The position numbers and the translations under genes were made by a program. A model generated the notes under the pieces. It saw only the letters and a program-made list of their open reading frames with translations. It did not search any database and was not told the DNA's origin. Positions 22,056-30,529 of a DNA stretch of 33,073 bases are shown piece after piece (within the stretch, counting starts at the first letter, position 1; every line of letters begins with the position of its first letter). Origin of the DNA: Candidatus Laterigemmans baculatus (GTDB lineage: Bacteria > Planctomycetota > Planctomycetia > Pirellulales > Pirellulaceae); assembly GCF_010367455.1 (NCBI RefSeq), contig NZ_WRPR01000098.1, positions 1-33,073 of the forward strand, written 5' to 3'.

Positions 22056-22501
22056 CACGACTGTCTCCGCGGCCCCGGTGCCGGTTAATACGCATGTCCG
22101 AAAGTTGGGGCGCATCGACAGCGGTCAGCTGGGACCGGTGGTGCGCTTCGGCGCACCGCCGGTCCAAGCTTTTCCAAACTCGCTGCCGCAACGACCGCGG
22201 CCGGATCTCGCTGTGGAGCCCCGAACCTCGGCCGCGCTGTCACCCCCCAAGTGAATTTGCTCTGCGGCCTCCGCCGGGCTCGCACCCTGACTCTTCCGCC
22301 GCTGGATCCCCGCTTGAGGGAGGCTGCGCGAAAGAACTGATGCGACCGGTGGAAACCGCCTTCGCCTGAACTATCGGCACGACCGGACCCGGAGGTTTGA
22401 TCAATTCGAGCGTGTCAAGCGGAAAAAGAGGGGAACCGCTAAAACCGGACTGGACACATGGAACTTGCCTCGCGGTTCGAGCGTCAGAAGGAGACGTTTT
22501 G

Positions 22502-22529
22502 TTGACACCCTTTGGGGTGGAACTAGAAT
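22502..22529 (+). promoter_or_regulatory. Strong sigma-70-like promoter for the giant secreted protein
   Basis: A perfect -35 TTGACA (22502-22507), 16-bp spacer and -10 TAGAAT (22524-22529, 5 of 6). The expected start near 22536 leaves an untranslated leader of about 195 nt before the GTG start at 22732. Confidence 0.7.
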
Positions 22530-22574
22530 CGACCGCAATACTCCTCCCAATGTCCCGGGTTTGCCTAGTTTTAC

Positions 22575-22690
22575 GCAGGATTGGTTGCGTAAGCGAAGCC
22601 GGGCGCGCCGTTTTTGGCTTATATAGTTACGATCAAGCTCCCCGGGTTCCGGTGTCACTGGTCGACACCGCCGCGCCCGGGAGCGGCCCA
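22575..22690 (+). promoter_or_regulatory. Structured 5' leader, possible cis-regulatory RNA
   Basis: The leader contains a perfect hairpin, TTACGCA-GGATTGGT-TGCGTAA. Further on, a nested structure has outer CCCGGG/CCCGGG and inner GGTGTC/GACACC. A run TTTTT follows a G+C-rich stretch (GGGCGCGCCG) between the two. It does not match a riboswitch class I know. Regulation by this leader is inference. Confidence 0.4.
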
Positions 22691-22731
22691 CGCCGTGGCC
22701 CCAACCGGTTCTGTCGAACAGGGATTTTAAG

Positions 22732-25700
22732 GTGAAGCGAGCTAACAAGCAGACCCAAGGTCGTCCCGTCTCTCGCCGTTCCGCTCAGCAGCGGAATTCT
22801 CTGTCGCGGCGCCAGCTACTCATGGAGAGCCTCGAGCAGCGGCAGTTGATGGCGGGCGATGCGACCGACCTCGCCTATCTGACCGGGATGTTCGCCTCCC
22901 CGGCCCAGCGTGCCGAGTACGTGGCCCACATGGGCGACCTCGAAACCCTGAAAAACAACCGCACCAATTATTACGCAGCGGGCGTCAGCGCGTTGGGCGG
23001 ACCGGGGGGCATCGGCTCCGCTGGTAGCAATGGTGGCACGGCGACGCCGATTCCCGAGGTCGAGAAGACGGGGGTCAACGAGTTTCGCCGCGATGCTCAA
23101 TTGATCAACTTGGGCACTGCCCCAGGGAAATCTCCCGCGTTCGCGATCGGCGGAACCTATGTTCCCGTGACCGACGCCAACGGCTTTGTCAGCCGTGCCG
23201 ACGAAGACTTTTACGCGCTGGATCTCCGGGGCGGTGACATTCTCAGTGCCCGCATTACCGGCGGCGACAACATCACGCTGCTCGATGGCAATGATCTCTA
23301 CGCCAGCGACGGCGACCTGCTAATGCTGTCGATGCAGGATCAAGGCCAGCTGGCTGCCGGATCGGAACTGTTGTTCGGCGGCAATGCGAACATGTCGTAC
23401 GTCATTCCGCGTGACGGCCGCTACTATATCTCCACGACCGGCTTCTCGGGGCTCTACAACCTGGACCTGCGGGTTTTCCGCCCGGTGCTCGAGCAACAGG
23501 AAGTCGGCGACTCGCAGATCCTGTTCTTGGATTTTGACGGGGCTCTGCTGAACTCCTACCCGTTCTTCCCGAGTCAGCCGCGGGCGTTCCTCGAGCCGCT
23601 CTCGCAGTACCTGCCCCAGTTCAATCTGCAGCCGACCGACCTGAACCGGCTGATCGATCTGACAATCGCCAGCACGAAGGCCAAGTTCGAGTCGGCGGGG
23701 CTGAAGGTGGCCAACGGCTTTTTGCCGGAGTCGGGGAACCCCGGCGACTACAACCTGATCCTGCTCAACAGCCGCGACCACGCCGATCCGTGGGGGCTGC
23801 CGAACGTCAGCCGCGTGATTATCGGTGGCGACGTCAACGATGCCGGCGGGCCTGGAAACGAGGGCTTGCTGGGGATCGCCGAAAGCATCGACGTCGGAAA
23901 CTTCAACACCGAAGAGACTTCGGTAGTTTTCGCCGGCAACATTCCGGCGTTGCTCCCAGGGATTCCTCGCACCGCCGGAGTCTCGGAGATCGAGCTTGCC
24001 GGTCGCGTTCTGGCGCATGTAATCGCGCACGAGGCGGGGCACACGTTCGGGCTGTGGCATCAGATGGGTGCCGAAGCTCAAAGTTTGATCATGCGGACGT
24101 TGGTCGACGTCGTGCTCGCGGCCGATGGAGCCGCGGACGGCACGGTCGGAACGGTGGATGACGCGACGACGTTCTTCGGCTCCGCCTTCTTCGACCCGGG
24201 GGCCGCCGCTGTCGACTACGGCTACTACGACAGCGCCGATTGGTTGGCCTGGAGTTTGGCCAGCGGCACCAATGGCGCGAACGTCAGCGGCACCGTGTTC
24301 AACGACATCAACCGCAATCGCTTGCAGAACAGCGGCGAGGGAGGGTTGGCCGGAGTGACCGTCTATGCCGATCTCAACGGCAACGGCAGCTTCGATGCGG
24401 GAGAATTCTCCGATGTCACCGACGCCGCGGGGAATTACAGCTTCGACGTCTCTCCCGGCACGGTCACGATCGCTGCAGTCACGCCGGTTGGCTACGCCGC
24501 CACCACCACTTCGAAAAGCGTTACGGTCGCCCTCGGCGGCAGTGCCGACGTCGACTTCGGCTTCAACCGGGTCGTCTCCGACGTCACCGGCTTCAAGTGG
24601 AACGACCTCAACGGCGACGGGATTCGCGACGCCGGCGAACCGGGGATCGCGGGCGTCTACGTCTACCTCGACCTCGATGGCGACAACCGCATCGACCTCG
24701 GCGAGCCGCGGGCGGTGACCAAGGCCGACGGGTCGTACTCGATCAACTTCCCCGGCCCGGGGACCTACACGATTCGCGAAGTCGTCGAGCCGGGCATGCT
24801 GCAGACCTACCCGGAGACGGGCGAGCACGAGGTCGTGTTCAACGGCACGCTGCTGACCAACAATTACAACTTCGGCAACCAGTCGGTGCTCGATTTCGGC
24901 GACGCTCCGGCCCCCTACCCCACGCTCACGGCCAACAATGGCGCTTCTCATGGAGTGACCCCAGGGTTCGCCCTCGGAGCTCTGATTGACGCCGAGGCCG
25001 ATGGCCAGCCCTCGATCGGTGCGGTCGGCGACAACCTCAATGGCTCGAACGACGAAGATGGCGTGGTTCAGCGGTCGCCCCTCTCGCCCGGTTCGACCAC
25101 CAACGTGATCGACGTCACGGTGACCAACACCACCGGCTCCACCGGTTACCTCTCGGCCTGGCTCGACTTGAACCAGGACGGCGACTGGAACGACGCGGGC
25201 GAGCGGATCCTCGCCGACCGGCCGTTCACCGGCAGCACGACCCAGACGTTGCAGTTCAGTCTGCCCGCTTCGGCTCGGATCGGCACGACCTACGCCCGAT
25301 TCCGGCTCAGCCCGACTCCTGGTGCTGGCCCGACCGGCTTTATCAGCTCGGGCGAAGTCGAAGATTATCAGGTCACGCTGGTTGAAACACCCGAGGTCGC
25401 CAATAACGACGAATTCGACATCCCCCGCGGCTCGGTCTCGGTGCCGCTCGACGTGCTGGCAAACGATTTCGATCCCGACTTCAACCCGCTTACGATCACC
25501 TCGGTCGACACCAGCGGAACGCTCGGAGCGGTGGTCATCGCCGCCGACGGTCGCTCGGTCTTCTACACCCCGCGGAGCGACACCCTCGGTCCCGACTCGT
25601 TCACCTACACCGTCACCAATGAGACCGGCACCGTCACCGGAACTGCGACGGTCGATCTGAACGTCGTCTTCCAGTCGGCCGAGCCGATCGCTGTCGACGA

Positions 25701-27864
25701 CTCCTTCAATCTGCCCAGCGGCGTGCCCAATCAGACGCTCGAAGTGCTGGCGAACGATATCCCCAGCATCGCCGGCGGAAACCAGATCATCGCCACTTCG
25801 GCGACGAGCAACGGCGGCACGGTGCGGATCAGCACCGATCGCCAGCGGCTGATCTACACGCCCGCGACCAACTTCACCGGCACCGAACAGTTCACCTACA
25901 CCGTCTCGGATCTCGCCGGCAAAACGAGTGCGGCGACCGTCACCGTGCACCTTCAGCCGGGCTCGCAGAACGACGACGAAGCGGCTTTCCTCGTGCAGAC
26001 GTTGGCCGCCGACGGGGTCACCCAGATTCAGACGATCGAGGCGGGGCAGGTGTTCAAGGTCCGCGTGCTGGTCGAAGACCTCCGCAACATCAGCCCCGCC
26101 CTGCAGGGACTCGACGCGGCCTACCTCGACCTGCTGTATACCGATGGGCTCGTCTCGGCGGTGCCGAGCACCGATCCGAACAGCCAATTCCCCTTCGAAA
26201 TCAGCTTTGGCGAAGATTTCGAACGGATCCGCAACGGCGACCTCGACACCCCGGGGTTGCTCAACGAAGTCGGAGCCACCCAAGAAAATCCGATCGAAAC
26301 CTTCGACGGTCCCCAGGAACTGTTCACCCTGACGCTGCGAGCGGTCAGCCCCGGGATCGCCGAGTTCATCACCGACCCGGCCGATGACGCGGTCAGCGAT
26401 ACGGTGCTCCACGCTGCCAGCACCGAACTGGAGCCGCGCCAAATCCGCTTTGGCCGCACCCAGTTGACGATCGTGCCCTCCGGAGCACCGTTCACCTTCG
26501 CCGTCGATGACTCGTTCCCCGATGGCCTCGATTCGCAGGGGAACCTGATCACCTCGGCCTCCAACGCGCGGCTGAACGTGCTGGCCAATGACAACGCCGA
26601 AGCCCCGGGAGCGAACACGATCGTCAGCGTCGGTACCGCCTCGAACGGCTTCGTATCGTTGAACAACAATGGAACTCCGGATAACCCGAGCGATGACTTC
26701 ATCGCCTATCGACCCAACGTCGGCTTCTCGGGAGTCGAGCAGTTCACCTACACGATCAAGTCGGACAGCGGAATCCAGAGCACGGCCGAAGTCACCGTGA
26801 CGGTCAATCCGTCGCTGATCGATTACTTGGCTGATTTTGAATTCCAAGTCCTCGATGCGGCCGGCAACCCCACTTCGGAAGTCGAAGTCGGAGAAACGTT
26901 CCAGCTGCAGATTACCGTCCGCGACGCTCGGACCGGCCCGGTCGGATTCGATCTGGGAGTGTTCGCCGCCTACATGGACGTGCTGTACGACGCCCGCTTG
27001 GCCGAGCCGACCAACACGACCGGCAATCGGCTCGGCTTTGACGTCGAGTTCGGCGAGGATTTCGATCCCGATCCGGCCGTCGGCGATGCTCTGATCCCTG
27101 GCTTGATCAACGAGTTCGGCACGTTCCAGACCACCCTCGAAGGTTCCGCCGACCCGCTCGCCGGTGCTCCGGTCGAGCTGGCGACGATCTCCTTCGTGGC
27201 CCTGGCCCCAGGCAACCTGCGGCTCGTGGCCGACCCGGCCGACGTTTCGCCCTTCCAGGATACGCTGCTGTTCGATCCGCCCAATACGGTGCCGATCAAC
27301 CGGATCAGCTACGACGTGGCGAATCTGACGATCGTCCGGGGTGGCTCGGGCGAAGGCGAGTCGCTGCTGCAGAATCCGGTGAACCGCTGGGACGTGAACG
27401 ACGACGGTGCGGTCTCGCCGATCGACGCGCTGCTGGTCGTCAACCAACTGAACCGCGGCGGTGGTTCGGGTGAAGGGGAAGCCGGCGGGATGTTGCGAAG
27501 CAGCTACTTCTTGGACGTCAACGGCGACAACCACATCAGCCCGATCGACGCGCTGCAGGTGGTCAACTACCTGAACCGCGGCACCGCGTCGTGGGGAAGT
27601 GGCGAAGGCGAACTGGCACCTCCGCTCGACAACTCGCTGAGCGGCTCCGGTTCAAGCTCCAGCTCGTTCGGCGAAGCGGCCGATGCCGTGTTCGAGGATC
27701 TCGGCCAAGCCGACGACTCGCCCGTCGCCGATTCGCTCGCCCCGAGCAGTGGCAAAACGAGCATGACCTACCTCGGAAGCCCCTTCGCCGGAACCACCGA
27801 CGCTGGCGACGACGAGCAGGACGAAGAGGAAGGGCTCGCCAACCCCCTCGCCAGCGAGCTGTAA
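22732..27864 (+). CDS. Giant secreted multidomain protein with metzincin motif and dockerin-like end
   Basis: A 1710-residue protein starting at GTG 22732 after AGGGA. The N-terminus carries the planctomycete ESLEQRQLMAGD motif (33-43), thought to mark exported giant proteins. Residues about 100-250 resemble a PPC domain. A zinc metalloprotease motif HEAGHTFGLWH (H433, H437, H443) is followed by SLIMRT as a possible Met-turn. Then come two SdrD/Cna-B-like repeats (about 513-613 and 614-718), a GEVED domain (720-883, ending SSGEVEDYQV), and three cadherin-like repeats with the LANDxxP/FTYTV signature (889-979, 983-1073, 1257-1360). These alternate with two cohesin-like modules (1082-1248, 1363-1535). 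A dockerin-like pair of calcium loops (DVNDDGAVSPIDALLVVNQL and DVNGDNHISPIDALQVVNYL) lies at about 1549-1615, before an acidic tail. Probable role: cell-surface or secreted peptidase/adhesin. Confidence 0.93.
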   Translation: MKRANKQTQGRPVSRRSAQQRNSLSRRQLLMESLEQRQLMAGDATDLAYLTGMFASPAQRAEYVAHMGDLETLKNNRTNYYAAGVSALGGPGGIGSAGSNGGTATPIPEVEKTGVNEFRRDAQLINLGTAPGKSPAFAIGGTYVPVTDANGFVSRADEDFYALDLRGGDILSARITGGDNITLLDGNDLYASDGDLLMLSMQDQGQLAAGSELLFGGNANMSYVIPRDGRYYISTTGFSGLYNLDLRVFRPVLEQQEVGDSQILFLDFDGALLNSYPFFPSQPRAFLEPLSQYLPQFNLQPTDLNRLIDLTIASTKAKFESAGLKVANGFLPESGNPGDYNLILLNSRDHADPWGLPNVSRVIIGGDVNDAGGPGNEGLLGIAESIDVGNFNTEETSVVFAGNIPALLPGIPRTAGVSEIELAGRVLAHVIAHEAGHTFGLWHQMGAEAQSLIMRTLVDVVLAADGAADGTVGTVDDATTFFGSAFFDPGAAAVDYGYYDSADWLAWSLASGTNGANVSGTVFNDINRNRLQNSGEGGLAGVTVYADLNGNGSFDAGEFSDVTDAAGNYSFDVSPGTVTIAAVTPVGYAATTTSKSVTVALGGSADVDFGFNRVVSDVTGFKWNDLNGDGIRDAGEPGIAGVYVYLDLDGDNRIDLGEPRAVTKADGSYSINFPGPGTYTIREVVEPGMLQTYPETGEHEVVFNGTLLTNNYNFGNQSVLDFGDAPAPYPTLTANNGASHGVTPGFALGALIDAEADGQPSIGAVGDNLNGSNDEDGVVQRSPLSPGSTTNVIDVTVTNTTGSTGYLSAWLDLNQDGDWNDAGERILADRPFTGSTTQTLQFSLPASARIGTTYARFRLSPTPGAGPTGFISSGEVEDYQVTLVETPEVANNDEFDIPRGSVSVPLDVLANDFDPDFNPLTITSVDTSGTLGAVVIAADGRSVFYTPRSDTLGPDSFTYTVTNETGTVTGTATVDLNVVFQSAEPIAVDDSFNLPSGVPNQTLEVLANDIPSIAGGNQIIATSATSNGGTVRISTDRQRLIYTPATNFTGTEQFTYTVSDLAGKTSAATVTVHLQPGSQNDDEAAFLVQTLAADGVTQIQTIEAGQVFKVRVLVEDLRNISPALQGLDAAYLDLLYTDGLVSAVPSTDPNSQFPFEISFGEDFERIRNGDLDTPGLLNEVGATQENPIETFDGPQELFTLTLRAVSPGIAEFITDPADDAVSDTVLHAASTELEPRQIRFGRTQLTIVPSGAPFTFAVDDSFPDGLDSQGNLITSASNARLNVLANDNAEAPGANTIVSVGTASNGFVSLNNNGTPDNPSDDFIAYRPNVGFSGVEQFTYTIKSDSGIQSTAEVTVTVNPSLIDYLADFEFQVLDAAGNPTSEVEVGETFQLQITVRDARTGPVGFDLGVFAAYMDVLYDARLAEPTNTTGNRLGFDVEFGEDFDPDPAVGDALIPGLINEFGTFQTTLEGSADPLAGAPVELATISFVALAPGNLRLVADPADVSPFQDTLLFDPPNTVPINRISYDVANLTIVRGGSGEGESLLQNPVNRWDVNDDGAVSPIDALLVVNQLNRGGGSGEGEAGGMLRSSYFLDVNGDNHISPIDALQVVNYLNRGTASWGSGEGELAPPLDNSLSGSGSSSSSFGEAADAVFEDLGQADDSPVADSLAPSSGKTSMTYLGSPFAGTTDAGDDEQDEEEGLANPLASEL

Positions 27865-28316
27865 GGTACCAGCCGCGGAGCGGCGGCATAGAATAGCCAG
27901 GGGCGTCAGCCCCTGGTTGGCTTTCGGGGGGGCTGGCGTACGTCAGGCTTTCCAGCCTGACTCACGCGCACCAGCCGCGGAGCGGCGGCATAGAATAGCC
28001 AGGGGCGTGAGCCCCTGGTTGGCGGTACGAATTAAGACCCCCTAGCCCCAGCGGGGCGACACCTCAAACTTGGGACGACGAATCCCAGGGCTCACGCCCT
28101 GGGCTATTCTCTGTCGTCCCTCCGGGACTGGCGGATGCTCTCAAACGCACCAGCCGCGGAGCGGCGGCATAGAATAGCCAGGGGCGTGAGCCCCTGGTTG
28201 GCTGGCGGATCCTCACACGCACCAGCCGCGGAGCGGCGGCATAGAATAGCCAGGGGCGTCAGCCCCTGGTTGGCGGTGCCCGACAAAGGCCCCCCTAGCC
28301 CCAGCGGGGCGACACC
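27865..28316. repeat. Paired-hairpin repeat array, left of the transposase
   Basis: Type A units of 54 bp (27868-27921, 27970-28023, 28149-28202, 28221-28274) each hold hairpin 1 (CCGC-GGA-GCGG), a link CGGCATAGAATAGCC, and hairpin 2 (AGGGGC-GTGA-GCCCCT). A reverse-oriented type B unit (28083-28131) has the same plan with stems TCCC-GGA-GGGA and CAGGGC-GTGA-GCCCTG. A palindrome GTCAGGCT-TTCC-AGCCTGAC is at 27942-27961. A short hairpin GCCCC-AGC-GGGGC with tail GACACCT is at 28045-28057 and 28298-28310. No gene was found in this stretch. Confidence 0.93.
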
Positions 28317-28778
28317 TCACCCCAGATGTTCCTCGTCGAAGACGTATTTTTCCTCATATCGAATGCGGTGTTTTTGAAGCAGCGTTAGATACTCTTCGCG
28401 AAACGACATTTTGCGATGGTGCTCGTGCTGGTTGGCGACATAGCGGCGCACGGTTTCCAACTGGGAAATGCTAACGGTGAACGCGGCATAGCCATTCTGC
28501 CACGCAAACTTCCGTGCGTGATTCTCTCTGACCCACTTGGATGAGTTTGCTTTTACGGTTCGCGCTAGATCCGAAACGGCAATGGTCGGCGCGATGCTCG
28601 TCAGAATATGGATGTGATCTTCGACGCCATTGATTTCGACGGGCTGGCTATTGTGTTCCCTGAGGATGCCGCCAACGTACTTGTATAACTCGGGTGCCAG
28701 CTGGTCGCTGATCATCCGATATCGATACTTGGTGCTGAACACGACGTGGTATGACAAGCTGGTAAACGTATTGGCCAC
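28317..28778 (-). CDS. IS200-like / REP-associated tyrosine (HUH, Y1) transposase
   Basis: A 153-residue single-strand DNA transposase of the Y1 family. Motifs seen: YHVVFSTKYRYR near the N-terminus, the HUH pair DHIHIL (H55 and H57), and the likely nucleophile Y113 in VRRYVANQ. GTG 28778 is chosen because GGGAGA lies just upstream and it gives the standard TnpA length of about 150. A longer frame to 28820 adds an unlikely basic leader. No tnpB partner is present. The gene is embedded between arrays of hairpin repeats, and its TGA stop is the first triplet of the flanking TGAGGTGTCGCCCC repeat. That setting suits a RAYT (REP-associated) protein acting on the repeats, but a normal IS200-type element cannot be excluded without its ends being defined. 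Confidence 0.9.
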   Translation of the reverse strand: MANTFTSLSYHVVFSTKYRYRMISDQLAPELYKYVGGILREHNSQPVEINGVEDHIHILTSIAPTIAVSDLARTVKANSSKWVRENHARKFAWQNGYAAFTVSISQLETVRRYVANQHEHHRKMSFREEYLTLLQKHRIRYEEKYVFDEEHLG

Positions 28779-28842
28779 GGCCGTTCTCCCGTGTGCGCGG
28801 CAGGGAACGAGAAGTCGCACACACTATAGCAGTGACACTCCT

Positions 28843-29198
28843 TTCAGGGGGGTGGTGTACGTCAGGCTTTCCAGCCTGACTCGCGCGCACCAGCCGCTCA
28901 CGCGCACCAGCCGCGGAGCGGCGGCATAGAATAGCCAGGGGCGTGAGCCCCTGGTCGGCGGGGCGAATTAAAACCCCTAGCCCCAGACCCCCAAGCCCTA
29001 GCGGGGCGACACCTGAAACTGCCTCACGCCGCAATGTCGCCCCTCCGGGGCTGCGGTCATTTTGGGACGACGAATCCCAGGGCTCACGCCCTGGGCTATT
29101 CTCTGTCGTCCCTCCGGGACTGGCGGATCCTCACTCGCACCAGCACGTATCCCAGGGCTCACGCCCTGGGCTATTCTCTGTCGTCCCTCCGGGACTGG
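28843..29198. repeat. Paired-hairpin repeat array, right of the transposase
   Basis: Palindrome GTCAGGCT-TTCC-AGCCTGAC (28861-28880), a type A unit (28906-28959), hairpin with tail GGGGCGACACCT (28995-29012), a lone hairpin 1 in reverse (29039-29051, GCCCC-TCC-GGGGC), then two reverse type B units (29075-29123 and 29150-29198). The order palindrome, A, short hairpin, reverse B is the same as at 27942-28131, so the composite occurs on both sides of the transposase gene. Bases 28779-28842 and 29199-29212 hold nothing recognised. Confidence 0.92.
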
Positions 29199-29212
29199 CC
29201 CCTACCGCCGCT

Positions 29213-30067
29213 CTACAGCCGGCAGTTGGCGATCGTGGTCTGGATGATCGCCGAGGCGCCCATCGCTTCGAGCTGTTCCATCGTGTCGATCACCCGGTCG
29301 CTGCGGACCATCGCCCGCACGGCACACCACTCGGGGTCTTCCAGCGAGTTGACCGTGGGCGATTTGAACCCGGGGGTCAGCTTCTCGGCTTCGGCCAATT
29401 GGACCCTCGGGACGTTGTATTCGAGCAATGAATAGTCGCGGGCGATCACGACCCCTTCGAGTCGCCGCACCAAGCGTTCGGCTGTCTCCGGATCGCGGAC
29501 GCGATCGTTTTGGATCAGTACAGTTTCGTACTGACCGATTTCCTCGAGGATCCGCAGTCGGTTGGCGACCAGGGTGCTGCCGGTTTCCACCAGATCGACG
29601 ATTCCCTCGGCAACTCCCAGCTGGATCATCACTTCGACCGAGCCGCTCAGCGAGACCAGGTGGGTCGTCGCTCCGTGCTGTTTGAAGTACGCGTCGGTCA
29701 CTCTCGGGAAGCTGGTCGCGACCGCTTTTCCATCCAGATCCGCGGGGCTCTTCACCGGCGACTCCTCGGGGACGCAGATCGCCAGTCGGCAGCGGCCGAC
29801 ACCGAGCCGCATCCGCTCCTGAACGTCCGCCGCCGCTTCGGCGACCAGATCGCTACCGGTGATCCCCATGTCGATCGCTCCCTCGCCACAGAGGGTGGGG
29901 ATGTCGTCGGTGCGAAGGAAGGTGAGGTCGACCTCCAGTCCGCGGACGCGGGCGAACAGGCTGCGGCTCTGGCGGCGAAACTGCAGCCCAGCCTGTTGCA
30001 GCAGGTCGATCGCCAAATCGCTGAGCCGTCCCTTGCTGGGAACCCCGATCCTCAAACGCTCTGTCAT
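29213..30067 (-). CDS. hisG: ATP phosphoribosyltransferase, long form
   Basis: Catalyses the first step of histidine biosynthesis, joining ATP and PRPP. From ATG 30067, with GGGAGG upstream, it has 284 residues, the length of the long form with its own C-terminal regulatory domain rather than the short form that needs HisZ. N-terminal catalytic lobes show LRIGVPSKGRLSD, LTFLRTDDIP, GAIDMGITGSDLV and the PRPP loop VETGSTLVAN (160-169). From about residue 210 the ACT-like C-terminal domain follows, with KLTPGFKSPTV and AMGASAIIQTTIANCRL at the end. The start codon overlaps the hisE stop (ATGA), so the two are translationally coupled. The frame that stays open to 30148 is a shadow of hisE. Confidence 0.96.
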   Translation of the reverse strand: MTERLRIGVPSKGRLSDLAIDLLQQAGLQFRRQSRSLFARVRGLEVDLTFLRTDDIPTLCGEGAIDMGITGSDLVAEAAADVQERMRLGVGRCRLAICVPEESPVKSPADLDGKAVATSFPRVTDAYFKQHGATTHLVSLSGSVEVMIQLGVAEGIVDLVETGSTLVANRLRILEEIGQYETVLIQNDRVRDPETAERLVRRLEGVVIARDYSLLEYNVPRVQLAEAEKLTPGFKSPTVNSLEDPEWCAVRAMVRSDRVIDTMEQLEAMGASAIIQTTIANCRL

Positions 30068-30405
30068 TGCACGCCTCCCCGGCGCCGCTTTTCTTCCAGT
30101 CCCGAAACACCCTCGCGTCGCGCGAGCTCGGCGGCGACGTCGGACCAATCGATCCCGCGATGGGCCATCATCACCATGGTGTGAAACAGCAAATCGGCCA
30201 CCTCGTGGACCAGGTGCGCGCGTCCCGCCTCGTCGCTCTCGGCGGCCGCCTCCACCACCTCCTCCGCCTCTTCGCGGATCTTCGCGCCGATCGCTTCGAC
30301 ACCGCCGCGGACGAGCTTCGTGGTGTACGAACCGTCCGGCAGCTGGGCGACCCGCTTCTCCACCGTCGCCATCAACCGCTCGAGAACTTCCGCCGACCCG
30401 CTCAT
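30064..30405 (-). CDS. hisE: Phosphoribosyl-ATP pyrophosphohydrolase
   Basis: Second step of histidine biosynthesis: hydrolysis of phosphoribosyl-ATP to phosphoribosyl-AMP. A 113-residue all-helical MazG-like protein; key acidic signature KIREEAEEVVEAA and HEVADLLFHTMVMM. ATG 30405 is chosen, with AGGTAGGGCAGG upstream; an extension to 30468 contains Trp/Phe-rich sequence not expected in the family. No HisI domain is fused, so a separate hisI must exist elsewhere. The TGA stop overlaps the hisG start by one codon step (ATGA). This order, hisE then hisG, forms a two-gene unit here. The 3' end of miaA lies about 280 bp upstream on the same strand, with repeat DNA between. Confidence 0.95.
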   Translation of the reverse strand: MSGSAEVLERLMATVEKRVAQLPDGSYTTKLVRGGVEAIGAKIREEAEEVVEAAAESDEAGRAHLVHEVADLLFHTMVMMAHRGIDWSDVAAELARREGVSGLEEKRRRGGVQ

Positions 30406-30529
30406 GCCTGCCCTACCTCGCCAAAATTGCCAAAACCCGAGAGGGCGTAATGTAATGGACGAACCCATTTCTAGCTATGTCGGAGGAACGCAGGATAAGG
30501 CGTTCGGACTCGCCCCGTCCTCCTCCTCC

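Larger units (their letters stand above)
22056..22731. other. Long divergent intergenic region
   Basis: 676 bp separate the leftward BBP7 gene from the rightward giant secreted-protein gene. The right half has a strong sigma-70-like promoter (22502-22529) and a hairpin-rich leader. I found no convincing promoter facing BBP7; a TTGACA on the minus strand near 22414-22419 lacks a -10 partner. Short open frames here have no ribosome-binding site and no recognisable product. Confidence 0.6.

Noticed and set aside
22414-22419. TTGACA on the minus strand as a BBP7 promoter
   Set aside because: No -10-like hexamer lies 15-19 bp downstream, and it would give a leader of more than 300 nt.
22401-22748. 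A 115-codon minus-strand frame in the long intergenic region
   Set aside because: It overlaps the strong plus-strand promoter and the start of the giant protein, has no ribosome-binding site, and shows no recognisable features.
23320-27534. A 1404-codon open frame antisense to the giant secreted protein
   Set aside because: It mirrors the G+C-rich codon pattern of the sense gene, has no ribosome-binding site or recognisable domain, and the sense strand encodes clear domains across the same DNA.
27868-28310. Hairpins as intrinsic terminators for the giant protein
   Set aside because: The stems are strong but none is followed by a T-tract in the proper direction, and they are dispersed repeats rather than gene-specific.
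27865-29198. Possible CRISPR array from regularly spaced repeats
   Set aside because: Units lie in both orientations, spacing is irregular, spacers are themselves repeated, each unit is made of hairpins, and no cas genes are present.
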